From positions 124,001 through 188,000 of the forward strand of contig NZ_CP006587.1 in NCBI RefSeq assembly GCF_000737515.1: DNA of 64,000 nt, given 5' to 3'. The notes under the pieces were generated by a model. It made no database searches. It saw nothing but the letters and a program-made list of their open reading frames with translations, and had not been told where the DNA came from. The stretch comes from Hymenobacter sp. APR13. GTDB lineage: Bacteria; Bacteroidota; Bacteroidia; Cytophagales; Hymenobacteraceae. Each line of letters starts with the position of its first letter. The first letter of the stretch is position 1. Shown here in pieces: positions 55,902-64,000 of this stretch. A program made the position numbers and the translations under genes.

Positions 55902-56672
55902 TCAGCCTTTGCGGCCGAACACACGGCGCAGCAGCTCAGTGGTGCGGGCCACCGGGTTTTCGCGGATGTTGGCTTCTTCCTGCGCTACCAGCGTGAACAG
56001 ACCGCCAATGGCGCGGTCGGTGGCGTACTGGTTGAGGTCGGTCTGCACGGGCTTCACCAGCGGAATCTGGTTGTAGCGGGTGGTGAGGTCGGTGTAGTAG
56101 CGGGTAGCGCCCACTTTACTGAGGCTCTGCTGAATGATGGGTTTGAAGGCGTTGCTGAGCTGCGCGCTGGTAGTGCGCTGCAGGTACTGCGTGGCCGCGT
56201 TTTTCTCGCCGGTCAGGATGTTCCAGACATCCGAAAACGTGAGGCTTTTGATGGCCGCCAGGAAGATGGGCTTGGCACTTTTGGCCGCATCCTCGGCCCC
56301 GCGGTTCAACGACAGCTCAAACTTATCCACCTGACTGCCCAGCCCGATGGTGCGTAGCGTGTTGGCCACGCGCTGGGCGTCGGGCGGAAACGGAATCCGA
56401 ATCAGCCGGTTGAGGTAGAAGCCGTCGGTTTGGGAGGCCTGGTCGGTGCCTTTGCTGATGCCCTGCACCAAAGCTTCCTTTAGGCCGTTGGCGGCTTCGG
56501 TGCTGGTGAGGCCGCCGGTGCTGCGCGTGGTGGTGGTGGTGGTGCCCGCGCCTCTGGTGGGCAGCGGCAGCTTGATGTTCCCGATTTTCGGGAGCGTGAA
56601 CACCTGGGCGGAGGCACTCAGCTGCAGGCCGGCTAGCAGCAGCGGCAACACAAGAAAACGGCGGTAGTTCAT
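55902..56672 (-). CDS. DUF4197 family secreted protein
   Basis: 256 residues with signal peptide MNYRRFLVLPLLLAGLQLSASAQ. The DUF4197 body is clear: GLKEALVQGISKGTDQASQTDGFYLN, IRIPFPPDAQRVANTLRTIGLG, RGAEDAAKSAKPIFLAAIKSL and the C-terminal RAIGGLFTLVAQEEANIRENP. Function unknown. It is paralogous to the next gene upstream; they lie in tandem with a terminator-like hairpin at the start codon. Confidence 0.85.
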   Translation of the reverse strand: MNYRRFLVLPLLLAGLQLSASAQVFTLPKIGNIKLPLPTRGAGTTTTTTRSTGGLTSTEAANGLKEALVQGISKGTDQASQTDGFYLNRLIRIPFPPDAQRVANTLRTIGLGSQVDKFELSLNRGAEDAAKSAKPIFLAAIKSLTFSDVWNILTGEKNAATQYLQRTTSAQLSNAFKPIIQQSLSKVGATRYYTDLTTRYNQIPLVKPVQTDLNQYATDRAIGGLFTLVAQEEANIRENPVARTTELLRRVFGRKG

Positions 56673-56673
56673 G

Positions 56674-56712
56674 GCAAAAAGGCGTAAAACGAATACGTTC
56701 TACGCCTTTTGC
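56674..56712 (-). terminator. Hairpin between the two DUF4197 genes
   Basis: AAAAGGCGTA and TACGCCTTTTT (minus strand) with a 14-nt loop; its T run touches the ATG of the downstream paralogue. Confidence 0.65.
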
Positions 56713-56739
56713 ACAAACCGGACCAAATACCGTTGCCGC

Positions 56740-57564
56740 TTACTTCCCAAACACACGCTTAAGCAGCGCGCTGCCCTGGGCGGCGGGGTTGGCCCGGATG
56801 CGGCCTTCCTCGGCGGCCATCAGCGCAAACAGGCCATCCACGGTTTTCTCGGTGGCGTAGGGCACCAGCTGCGGGTTGAGGGGCGTCACGAGCGGGATTT
56901 TGTTGTAGCGGGCCACCATTTCGGCGTAGAGCTTGATGGCGCCGGTTTTCTCCAACGACTGCTGCACGGTAGGCTGGAAGGCCGTGCGCAGATCAGTAGC
57001 CGTTTTTTCGTAGAGCAGCGTGGTGGCGGCGTCGGTTTCGCGGCTGGTGGCCAGCGAGAGGGCATCCTGCAGACTCAGGTTCTGCACGGCATTCAGGAAG
57101 ATGGGCTTGGCCTGGGTGGCAGCCGTTTCGGCGGCGCGGTTCAGGGCCACCTCGAAGTTGTCGACTAGCGCGCCGGCCCGCAGCTTGCGCAGCGTGGCGG
57201 CTACCAGCTCGGCTTCGGGCGGAAACGGAATCCGGATGTCGGCGTTGGCGTTGAAGCCGTCGGTTTCGCCGGCCTGAGCCACAGCTTTGCCCACGGCCTG
57301 CGTGAGGGCCTCGCGGAGGCCGCCGGTGGCCTCGTCGGCCGTCAGGGGCACCACCACGGGCGCTACTACTTTCGTCACGGCCGCTTTGGCGGTGGTTGTG
57401 GTGGTGGTGGTTTTCTTGGCGGGGGTCGTTTTCTTGACCGGGGTGGTCTTTTTGGTGGTCGTGGTTTTCTTGGCGGTGGTGGTCTTGGTGGTTTGGGCCT
57501 GCGCGGCGGCAGGCGCCAACAGCGCCAACGTGCAAGCCACGGCGAGCGTACGGAAAACGGTCAT
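56740..57564 (-). CDS. DUF4197 family protein with Lys/Thr repeat linker
   Basis: 274 residues; start MTVFRTLAVACTLALLAPAAAQAQ, a clean signal peptide, preferred to an upstream ATG. Residues about 25-70 are a Lys/Thr/Pro low-complexity stretch (TTKKTTPVKKTTPAKKTTTT), which may anchor or interact with the cell wall. The DUF4197 domain follows (GLREALTQAVGKAVAQAGETDGF, IRIPFPPEAELVAATLRKL). About half the domain residues match the downstream paralogue; a tandem duplication. Confidence 0.85.
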   Translation of the reverse strand: MTVFRTLAVACTLALLAPAAAQAQTTKTTTAKKTTTTKKTTPVKKTTPAKKTTTTTTTAKAAVTKVVAPVVVPLTADEATGGLREALTQAVGKAVAQAGETDGFNANADIRIPFPPEAELVAATLRKLRAGALVDNFEVALNRAAETAATQAKPIFLNAVQNLSLQDALSLATSRETDAATTLLYEKTATDLRTAFQPTVQQSLEKTGAIKLYAEMVARYNKIPLVTPLNPQLVPYATEKTVDGLFALMAAEEGRIRANPAAQGSALLKRVFGK

Positions 57565-57664
57565 ATACCTGAATCGACGAAAACCAGACGGCCGGTGTGG
57601 CGGTCTTACGCGTCGGGAACGCCAAATTGCGTGAAATCCCCCGTTCATCCTAACTACGCCCCCT

Positions 57665-58921
57665 ATGCCCCAGCTTCCCGACGTTGAAATCATGACCATT
57701 GGCGACGAACTGCTCTACGGACAGGTTATCGACACCAATTCGGCCTTTATGGGCCAGGAGCTCGCCAAAATCGGGCTGCGGGTGCGGCAGATTTCCAGCG
57801 TCTCCGACCGCGCCGACGAAATCGTGGCCGCGCTCGACCAGGCCCGGCAGCGCGCGCAAGTGGTGCTCATCACCGGCGGCCTCGGTCCCACCAAAGACGA
57901 CCTCACCAAACACGTGCTGGCCCGCTACTTCGGCAGCGAGCTGGTGCTGCACGAGCCTACCCTGGCTCACGTGGAGGATATTTTCCGGCGCTTCAAGCGG
58001 CCGATGCTGGACGTGAACCGGCAGCAGGCCCTGGTGCCGGCCAACTGCGAAGTGGTGTTCAATGCCGTGGGCACCGCGCCCGGTATGTGGTTCGAGGACC
58101 AGGGCACCGTGTTTGTGAGTATGCCCGGCGTGCCCCACGAAATGAAGTACCTGATGACCGAAGGCGTGCTGCCGCGCCTGCAGGAGCGCTTCCAGGTGAA
58201 GCCCATCGAGCACATTGTGGTGCAGACCGTGGGTTTGGGCGAGTCATTTCTGGCCGAGCAGATTGTTGACTGGGAAGCCGCGCTGCCCGCCAACTTCAAG
58301 CTGGCCTACCTGCCCTACCTGGGCGGCGTGCGCCTGCGCCTCACCGGCTCCGACGACGGCCAGCCCCACCTGCGCCAGCGCATGGAGGCCCTGCTACCCG
58401 AGCTGCGCACCCGCCTCGGTGAACACCTGTTTGCCGAAGGCGAAATCAAGCTGGAGGAAGCCGTGGGGCAGCTGCTGCTGGCGCGGGGCCTCACACTGGG
58501 TACCGCCGAAAGCTGCACGGGCGGTTTGCTGGCCCACAAAATCACGAGCATTCCCGGCAGCTCGGCCTATTTCCGGGGCAGCATCGTGGCCTACCACAAC
58601 GACATCAAGACGCGGGAGCTGGGCGTGCTGCCCGCCACGCTGGCCGCTTTCGGGGCCGTGAGCGAGGAAACCGTGCGCGAGATGGCAGAAGGCGCCCGCG
58701 CCCGGCTCGGCGTGGACGTGGCCCTAGCCACCAGCGGCATTGCCGGCCCCGACGGCGGCAGGCCCGACAAGCCGGTGGGCACCATCTGCATTGCGTATGC
58801 CGATGCGCGCGGCACGGTCAGCCGCAAGTTCACCTTCAACCGGGGGCGGCAGCTGAATGTGGAGTATACCGTGACCATGGCCCTGAACCTGCTGCGCCAA
58901 AACCTGCCCGCCGCCGAATAA
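57665..58921 (+). CDS. cinA: CinA-family protein (NMN amidohydrolase type)
   Basis: 418 residues. The N-terminal MoCF-like domain (about 1-170; VEIMTIGDELLYGQVIDTNSAFMGQ, VLITGGLGPTKDD) and the C-terminal deamidase domain (about 255-418; LTLGTAESCTGGLLAHKITSIPGSS, ALATSGIAGPDGGRPDKPVGT) match full-length CinA. It recycles pyridine nucleotides by deamidating NMN; the N-domain may act on ADP-ribose. Despite the name, no link to competence is visible here. Divergent from the DUF4197 gene. Confidence 0.94.
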   Translation: MPQLPDVEIMTIGDELLYGQVIDTNSAFMGQELAKIGLRVRQISSVSDRADEIVAALDQARQRAQVVLITGGLGPTKDDLTKHVLARYFGSELVLHEPTLAHVEDIFRRFKRPMLDVNRQQALVPANCEVVFNAVGTAPGMWFEDQGTVFVSMPGVPHEMKYLMTEGVLPRLQERFQVKPIEHIVVQTVGLGESFLAEQIVDWEAALPANFKLAYLPYLGGVRLRLTGSDDGQPHLRQRMEALLPELRTRLGEHLFAEGEIKLEEAVGQLLLARGLTLGTAESCTGGLLAHKITSIPGSSAYFRGSIVAYHNDIKTRELGVLPATLAAFGAVSEETVREMAEGARARLGVDVALATSGIAGPDGGRPDKPVGTICIAYADARGTVSRKFTFNRGRQLNVEYTVTMALNLLRQNLPAAE

Positions 58922-58979
58922 GTCGGAGGAAGTATAGAATGGCTGGCCCGGCGGCGTGCGGGGCTTGCCGGTTTTCGGC

Positions 58980-58987
58980 TACCTTTG
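58980..58987 (+). promoter_or_regulatory. -7 box of the E2 gene
   Basis: TACCTTTG matches TAnnTTTG fully, 46 bases before the ATG at 59034. Confidence 0.5.
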
Positions 58988-59033
58988 GGGCCTAAACCTC
59001 CCCACCCAATACCTCAACCCCTACCCCAAGCGC

Positions 59034-60446
59034 ATGGCACGAGTGGAAATGACGATGCCCAAGATGGGCGAATCCATCATGGAAGGCACCGTCCTGAAGT
59101 GGCTCAAACAAGTCGGCGACACTATTGAGCAGGACGAATCGGTGCTCGAAGTGGCCACCGATAAAGTAGATACCGAAGTACCGGCCATCCACGCCGGGGT
59201 GCTGCAGGAAATTCTGGTGCAGGAAGGCCAGGTGGTAGCCGTGGGCGCGCCCATTGCCATTGTCGAAACCGATGCCGCCAGCGCCGGCGCTTCCGCCGCC
59301 CCAACTGCCACACCCGCCGCTGCTCCATCCGACAACGGTGCTGCCGAAAAGCCCGCCGTACCGTACCTGCCCGAAGCCGGCGACCCGCAGGCCAACCCGG
59401 CCCAGGCCGTAGCTGCCGCCCAGCCCCAGACCGGCCGCTTCTACTCGCCGCTGGTGCTGAGCATCGCCCGCGAAGAAGGCATTTCGATGGCTGACCTGGA
59501 GTACCTGCCCGGCACCGGCAGCGAAGGCCGCGTCACCAAAAAAGACATTCTCGACTACGTAGCCGGCGGCAAGAAGCCGCTCGGCCAGGCTGCTGCTGCT
59601 CCGGCTCCTGCTGCCGCGCCAGTGGCCGCTGCTCCGGCACCTGCACCAGTTGCTGCCCCAGCTCCGGCTGCCGAAGTGAAACCCACCACTCCACCAGCCC
59701 CACAATCCACCGCCAAGGCCGTTCCGTCCATCAGCGGCGGTCAGGAATTGCTGGAAATGGACCGTATGCGCAAGATGATTGCCCAGCGCATGGTGGACAG
59801 CAAGCGGATTTCTCCCCACGTTACTTCCTTCGTGGAAGCCGACGTGACCGACATCGTGAACTGGCGCAACAAGAACAAGGACGCCTACAAGAAGCGCGAA
59901 GGCGAAAACCTCACCTTCACGCCCATCTTCATCCAGGCCATTGCCCGCGCCATCCAGGATTTCCCGATGATTAACGTCTCCATCGACGGCGACTACATCA
60001 TCAAGAAGCGCGACATCAACGTGGGTGTGGCCGTGGCCCTGCCGTCCGGCAACCTCATCGTGCCCGTGATTCACAACGCCGACCAGTTGAACCTGAACGG
60101 CCTGAGCAAGAAGGTAAACGACCTGGCCAACCGGGCCCGGGCCAACAAGCTCAAGCCCGAAGACCTGGAAGGCGGCACCTACACCGTGAGCAACGTGGGT
60201 TCGTTCGGCAACGTGATGGGCACGCCCATCATCATGCAGCCGCAGGTGGCCATCATGGCCGTGGGCGCCATCAAGAAGAAGCCCGCCGTTATCGAAACGC
60301 CGCAGGGTGATTTGATTGGCGTACGCCACTTCATGTTCTTGAGCCACAGCTACGACCACCGCGTAGTAGACGGCTCGCTCGGCGGCATGTTCGTGCGTAA
60401 AGTGGCCGACTACCTCGAGCAGTTCGACCCGAACACGGCTATTTAA
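59034..60446 (+). CDS. 2-oxo acid dehydrogenase E2 (dihydrolipoamide acyltransferase)
   Basis: 470 residues from MARVEMTMPKMGESIMEGTVLKW. One lipoyl domain (1-80) with the lipoylated Lys in EVATDKVDTEVPA; an Ala/Pro linker; the E3-binding domain at about 140-180 (YSPLVLSIAREEGISMADLEYLPGTGSEGRVTKKDIL); a second Ala/Pro linker; and the catalytic domain with SYDHRVVDGSLGG (His and Asp). The lipoyl motif resembles branched-chain or 2-oxoglutarate E2 rather than pyruvate E2. E1 and E3 genes are not in the window. Confidence 0.92.
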   Translation: MARVEMTMPKMGESIMEGTVLKWLKQVGDTIEQDESVLEVATDKVDTEVPAIHAGVLQEILVQEGQVVAVGAPIAIVETDAASAGASAAPTATPAAAPSDNGAAEKPAVPYLPEAGDPQANPAQAVAAAQPQTGRFYSPLVLSIAREEGISMADLEYLPGTGSEGRVTKKDILDYVAGGKKPLGQAAAAPAPAAAPVAAAPAPAPVAAPAPAAEVKPTTPPAPQSTAKAVPSISGGQELLEMDRMRKMIAQRMVDSKRISPHVTSFVEADVTDIVNWRNKNKDAYKKREGENLTFTPIFIQAIARAIQDFPMINVSIDGDYIIKKRDINVGVAVALPSGNLIVPVIHNADQLNLNGLSKKVNDLANRARANKLKPEDLEGGTYTVSNVGSFGNVMGTPIIMQPQVAIMAVGAIKKKPAVIETPQGDLIGVRHFMFLSHSYDHRVVDGSLGGMFVRKVADYLEQFDPNTAI

Positions 60447-60452
60447 TTTGTT

Positions 60453-60537
60453 GAATGGTTGCATTGCTGAATGGCTGGTTGTTCTACCATGTGGGTGGAA
60501 CGACCAGCCATTTAACAATGCAGCCATCTAGCCATTC
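60453..60537. repeat. Inverted repeat after the E2 gene
   Basis: GAATGG, GCATTG and GAATGGCTGGT blocks on the left (60453-60484) pair with their complements on the right (60498-60537) with small gaps. Confidence 0.8.
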
Positions 60538-60543
60538 TCTTTC

Positions 60544-60750
60544 ATGAACAAAGTATTGACCATTGCCGCGCTGGTTATTGCGCTGGCTACCATTGGTTTT
60601 CTCTACCAGACGCTGAGCAAGACCGAGGAAGCCCTCAAGCGCGCCGAGCAGCGCTTCACCGACTGCGAGCAGGTGAACTTCCAGCTTCAGAACCAGCTCA
60701 CGGCCGCCACCCGCGGCGCCACCGTGCCTGACAGCCTGAAAGTGCGCTAA
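60544..60750 (+). CDS. Small membrane-anchored protein
   Basis: 68 residues: MNKVLTIAALVIALATIGFLYQTL is a single membrane segment or uncleaved signal, followed by a charged helix (SKTEEALKRAEQRFTDCEQVNFQLQNQL) likely to form a coiled coil. No family is recognised. A terminator follows the stop by 19 bases, which supports a real gene. Confidence 0.65.
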   Translation: MNKVLTIAALVIALATIGFLYQTLSKTEEALKRAEQRFTDCEQVNFQLQNQLTAATRGATVPDSLKVR

Positions 60751-60768
60751 GCCCTCTGGATTCCACTG

Positions 60769-60805
60769 AAAAGCCCCGCCGTGCAGCTGCACAGCGGGGC
60801 TTTTT
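60769..60805 (+). terminator. Terminator after the small membrane protein
   Basis: AAAAGCCCCGC, an inner tgcagctgca palindrome, then GCGGGGCTTTTT. Confidence 0.88.
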
Positions 60806-60815
60806 GTATGGGCGA

Positions 60816-60898
60816 CTGTCATTCCGACCGAAGGGAGGAATCTGGGTTTATCTGTTCAATGATTTCACCCAGATTCCTCCCTTTGGTCGGAATGACAG
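60816..60898. repeat. Long inverted repeat, family D (copy 12)
   Basis: 31-bp arms (60816-60846 and 60868-60898) with one mismatch, beginning CTGTCATTCCGACCGAAGGG. It shares the outer GTCAT module with families A and B but has GAGGAATCTGGG inside. It ends three bases before the S9 peptidase stop. Confidence 0.93.
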
Positions 60899-60901
60899 CT
60901 A

Positions 60902-63022
60902 TTATGCCTTCACGCCTAGCAGTAGCAGCATGAAGGCGAATTGCCGGGCTGTGTCGTGGATGGATTTGAAGCGGCCCGAGGCCCCGCCGTGGCCGGCGGC
61001 CATGTCGGTGTGCAGCAGCAGCAGGTTCTGGTCGGTTTTCACGGTGCGCAGCTTGGCTACCCACTTGGCGGGCTCGAAGTACTGCACCTGCGAGTCGTGA
61101 AGGCCGGTGGTCACGAGCATGTTCGGGTAGGCCTGGGCCTTCACCTGGTCGTAGGGCGAGTAGGAGAGCATGTAGTCATAGAACTCCTTCTGGTTGGGGT
61201 TGCCCCACTCGTCGTACTCGCCGGTGGTCAGCGGAATGCTTTCGTCGAGCATGGTGGTCACCACGTCTACGAAAGGCACGGCGGCCACTACGCCCTTGTA
61301 GTACTCGGGGTGGTTGTTCACCACCGCGCCCATCAGCAGGCCGCCGGCCGAGCCGCCCATGGCAAACAGCTTATCAGCGGAGGTGAATTTCTGGTCGATG
61401 AGGAATTTGGAGCAGTCGGTGAAGTCGGTGAAGGTATTTTTCTTCTTGAGCTTCTTGCCGTTCTCGTACCACTGCCGACCCATTTCCTGCCCGCCCCGAA
61501 TGTGGCAGATGACGTAGGCAAAGCCTCGATCCAGCAAACTCAGGCGGGCGGCGCTGAAGGTGGCGTCCATGGAGTAGCCGTAGGAGCCGTAGGCGTACTG
61601 CAGCAGCGGGGCCGAACCATCCTTTTTGAAGCCCTTCTTGTACACGATGGACATCGGGATTTCGGTGCCGTCGGTGGCGGTGGCGTACACCCGCTCGGTC
61701 ACGTAGTCCTCCTTCTTGAAGCTTCCGAGCACGGTTTGCTCTTTCAGCAGCTTCTTGCTGCGGGCGTTCATGTCGTAGTCGAAGGTGGAGTTGGGCGTGG
61801 TGAGCGAGGAGTAGCCGTAGCGCAGCACGGGCGTATCAAACTCGGGGTTGATGCTGATGGCGGCCGTGTAGGTGGGCTCCCCGAAGTTGAGGTAGTGCTC
61901 CTGCTTGTCCTTCCACCGAATCACGCGCAGCTGCAGCAGGCCTTCCTTCCGCTCGCCCAGCACTAGGTAGTCCTTGAACAACTCCATGTTTTCCAGGAAC
62001 ACGTCGGGGCGGTGGGCAATAACCTCCTGCCAGGCCGATTTGGCGGTGTTCTTCACCGGCGTTTTCAGCAGCCGGAAGTTGGGCGCCCCGGCGTTGGACA
62101 GCACATAGAAGTCGTTACCGAAGTGCTCCACCTCGTACAGGTGGTCGGCCTCGCGCGGCAGAAACACCTGCAGCGCCGCCGTGGGCTTGCCAGCCTCCAC
62201 GTACCGCACCTCCGACGACATGGTGCTGCCAATGGTCAGGAACACGTACTGCCGCGACTTGGAGCGGTGCACTCCGATGCGGAAAGTGTTGTCCTTCTCC
62301 TCGTACACCAGCTGGTCCTTGCTGGGGTCGGTGCCCAGGGTGTGGCGGTAGAGTTGGTAGTCCAGCAGCGTGGTGGGGGCCTTGCGGGTGTAGAAAACGG
62401 TTTTGTTGTCGGCGGCCCACACGGCGTTGCCGCTGGTGTTCGGAATCTGCTCGGGGTAGAGCTGGCCGGTTTGCAGGTTGCGGAAGCGCAGCGTGTAGAG
62501 GCGGCGGCTCACCACGTCCTCGGAGTAGGCCAGCACCTGGTTGTCGTCGCTCACCTCGAAGCCGCCAATCTGGTAGTAGGCCTTGCCCTTGCCCAGTTCG
62601 TTGGCGTTGAGCAGAATTTCCTCCTTGGCGCTCAGGCTGCCCTTTTTGCGGCAGTAAATCGGGTACTCGGCCCCGGCCTCGAAGCGGGTGTAGTAGTAGT
62701 ACCCATTGTCGCGGTACGGCACCGACTCGTCCTGCTCCTTGATGCGGCCCTTGATTTCCTGAAACAGCTTTTCCTCCAGCCCTTTCACCGGGGCCATCTG
62801 CTGCTCGGTATAGGCATTTTCGGCGTTCAGGTAGCTGATTACCTCGGGGTTCTCGCGCTCATTGAGCCAGTAGTAATTGTCGAGGCGGGTGCCGAAGGGC
62901 GACTTGAGTTCTTTGGGCTTGAGAGCCGCAACGGGAGGTTTGGGCATGGATGGCGAAGTTTGGGCGTATGCCGCCGTAGTGAGGGCCAGGGCGCCGGCCA
63001 CGGCGAGTAACAGGTGTTTCAT
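60902..63022 (-). CDS. S9-family prolyl oligopeptidase
   Basis: 706 residues; signal peptide MKHLLLAVAGALALTTAAYAQ, so it is exported. N-terminal beta-propeller (about 30-420; starts PPVAALKPKELKSPFGTRLDNYYWLNERENPEVISYLNAEN), then the alpha/beta-hydrolase domain with the nucleophile Ser in AMGGSAGGLLMGAV, Asp in GLHDSQVQYFEP and His in DMAAGHGGASGR. The DDYYWL-type start and length fit oligopeptidase B/S9A. It cuts short peptides, probably in the periplasm. A candidate -7 box (TACTTTAG, minus strand, 63034-63041) lies just upstream. Confidence 0.93.
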   Translation of the reverse strand: MKHLLLAVAGALALTTAAYAQTSPSMPKPPVAALKPKELKSPFGTRLDNYYWLNERENPEVISYLNAENAYTEQQMAPVKGLEEKLFQEIKGRIKEQDESVPYRDNGYYYYTRFEAGAEYPIYCRKKGSLSAKEEILLNANELGKGKAYYQIGGFEVSDDNQVLAYSEDVVSRRLYTLRFRNLQTGQLYPEQIPNTSGNAVWAADNKTVFYTRKAPTTLLDYQLYRHTLGTDPSKDQLVYEEKDNTFRIGVHRSKSRQYVFLTIGSTMSSEVRYVEAGKPTAALQVFLPREADHLYEVEHFGNDFYVLSNAGAPNFRLLKTPVKNTAKSAWQEVIAHRPDVFLENMELFKDYLVLGERKEGLLQLRVIRWKDKQEHYLNFGEPTYTAAISINPEFDTPVLRYGYSSLTTPNSTFDYDMNARSKKLLKEQTVLGSFKKEDYVTERVYATATDGTEIPMSIVYKKGFKKDGSAPLLQYAYGSYGYSMDATFSAARLSLLDRGFAYVICHIRGGQEMGRQWYENGKKLKKKNTFTDFTDCSKFLIDQKFTSADKLFAMGGSAGGLLMGAVVNNHPEYYKGVVAAVPFVDVVTTMLDESIPLTTGEYDEWGNPNQKEFYDYMLSYSPYDQVKAQAYPNMLVTTGLHDSQVQYFEPAKWVAKLRTVKTDQNLLLLHTDMAAGHGGASGRFKSIHDTARQFAFMLLLLGVKA

Positions 63023-63085
63023 ACGGGAGCAGGCTAAAGTAAGCAGACCAATATACAACCGCCGGCCACAGGCGGTAAAAACGGT

Positions 63086-63210
63086 GTGGTCCTACGAATT
63101 GCCCAAAGGGCTTCGTAGGACCACTAAATCCGTTGAACGAAGACGCCTGCAACGGATGGCGCAACAAGTTAGTGGTCCTACGAAGCCCTTCGGGCGATTC
63201 GTAGGACCAC
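63086..63210. repeat. Inverted pair of 39-bp palindromes
   Basis: Two palindromes, 63086-63124 and 63172-63210, both begin GTGGTCCTACGAA and end TTCGTAGGACCAC. The second is the reverse complement of the first in 37 of 39 positions. Together they fill the gap between the two flanking genes. Confidence 0.93.
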
Positions 63211-63217
63211 GTCGTTC

Positions 63218-64000
63218 TTAAGGGCGGCCGCCGCTGGGGCCCTGGGTGGGCGTGGCGCCGGCGCCGTTGCCCCCGTCGCCGCCGTCTTTCAGGTCGTCGT
63301 TGTTGACGGAGCGCTTGCGCCTGGGCTGGGCCATGCTCAGCTTGCCGATGCGGTAGCTCAGGTTCATACGGAAGCCCAGGCGGCGCAGGTCGTTGACGCT
63401 GTTTTGCTCCAGCGTGTAGGAGCTGAGCTCGTTGCGAATCTTGATTCGGGGGTTGAAGAAGTTGTCGGCGCCGAAGCCAATGCTGCCCTTCTTCTCAGCA
63501 AAGTCCTTCTTCACCCCGAGGCTGTACACCCCGAAACCGCCCTGGAAACCCTGGAGCTGCACCTGCCGGCCGCGGTAGAAGCTGAAAGCCTGTAGCCCCC
63601 ACCCTTTCGTGAAGTTGTAGGTACCACCCAGGCGGCCGCTGATTACGAAGCCTTCGTTGCTGGCCGCAAAGAACTTGTTGCTTTGGTTGTTGTCGAGCAC
63701 GGTGTAGTAAAAGTCGGTGCCGCCGTTCAGCGTCAGCTTGTTGTTGAGGTTGACGTTGGCGAAGATGCTGCCGCCGTAGGCGTTTTCCTGCCCGATGTTC
63801 TGGTAGTTGGTGATGATGGTGTCGCCGCGCACGTCCCGCACCGGCTGGATGGAGCCGGTGGTGTTGCGCACAAAGGCCGAGAACGTGAGCGAAGTCTGCT
63901 TGATGAAGGTGCTGTAGCCCAGCTCGTAGTTGTTGGTTTTCTCGGGGTCCAGCAGCGGGTTGCCCTGGCTCACGTTGAGTGGGTTGGCAGCCTGCCGGTT
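63218..64000 (-). CDS. Outer membrane beta-barrel receptor, C-terminal part
   Basis: 260 residues up to the window edge; the 5' part is beyond position 64000. The sequence shows alternating amphipathic strands typical of an outer membrane barrel (NNYELGYSTFIKQTSLTFSAFVRNTTGSIQPV, GGSIFANVNLNNKLTLNGGTDFYY), with an LDPEKTNNYELGY segment like those of TonB-dependent outer membrane proteins of the OMP_b-brl_3 type. It ends in a polar Gly/Asp/Asn-rich tail (DDLKDGGDGGNGAGATPTQGPSGGRP) after the last strand, unusual because barrels normally end in an aromatic residue. Confidence 0.8.
   Translation of the reverse strand, partial: NRQAANPLNVSQGNPLLDPEKTNNYELGYSTFIKQTSLTFSAFVRNTTGSIQPVRDVRGDTIITNYQNIGQENAYGGSIFANVNLNNKLTLNGGTDFYYTVLDNNQSNKFFAASNEGFVISGRLGGTYNFTKGWGLQAFSFYRGRQVQLQGFQGGFGVYSLGVKKDFAEKKGSIGFGADNFFNPRIKIRNELSSYTLEQNSVNDLRRLGFRMNLSYRIGKLSMAQPRRKRSVNNDDLKDGGDGGNGAGATPTQGPSGGRP

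Noticed and set aside
1..64000. tRNA, rRNA or riboswitch genes
   Set aside because: I found no cloverleaf, rRNA segment or known riboswitch core by eye; small structured RNAs could still be missed.

Overview
The window looks like chromosomal DNA of a GC-rich member of the Bacteroidota, most likely Hymenobacter or a close relative. The reasons are a SusC/SusD pair, three proteins with type IX secretion (T9SS) C-terminal sorting domains, the T9SS regulator PorX, a fused LpxC-FabZ, TAnnTTTG-type -7 promoter boxes, and almost no Shine-Dalgarno sequences. The genus is an inference; the phylum is well supported.

Layout. 1-6.5 kb: META-domain lipoprotein, secreted unknown, pyruvate carboxylase, OmpA-like protein. 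6.5-7.4 kb: a complete IS5-family element. 7.5-13.8 kb: frameshifted short-chain dehydrogenase, photolyase, TetR regulator with an ABC1 kinase, dienelactone hydrolase, Mpo1-like membrane protein. 14-28.8 kb: an aromatic amino acid region with two aromatic amino acid hydroxylase paralogues, a membrane-bound AraC regulator, and a complete trp operon on the minus strand in the order trpE-G-D-C-F-(THI5-like)-B-A-DAHP synthase. 28.9-41.6 kb: carbohydrate and secretion region with a T9SS esterase, SusC/SusD, a T9SS surface protein, an N-acetylglucosamine-kinase-like protein and a T9SS GH13 enzyme. 41.8-50.3 kb: DUF2279, Smr-domain protein, M1 peptidase, orphan TonB plug, porX, HD hydrolase. 50.4-54.6 kb: lpxD-lpxC/fabZ-lpxA (lipid A) and an ABC ATPase. 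54.7-64 kb: Uma2 protein, acidic protein, two DUF4197 proteins, cinA, an E2 acyltransferase, S9 peptidase and the C-terminal part of an outer membrane receptor.

The most interesting signals are regulatory. Three aromatic-amino-acid transcription units carry what looks like a transcription attenuator: a TAnnTTTG promoter, a short leader ORF, a segment able to form an antiterminator, and an intrinsic terminator just before the gene. The trpE leader has three consecutive Trp codons. The leader of one hydroxylase has six Tyr codons. The other hydroxylase has a similarly placed leader without clear codon enrichment, and its product carries Gln where the family has the iron-binding Glu.

The second signal is structural. 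Most intergenic gaps hold long, nearly perfect inverted repeats from a few modular families. They occupy six of the eight gaps inside the trp operon and the space after it, so the polycistronic mRNA would be punctuated by strong hairpins. No tRNA, rRNA or CRISPR array was seen.
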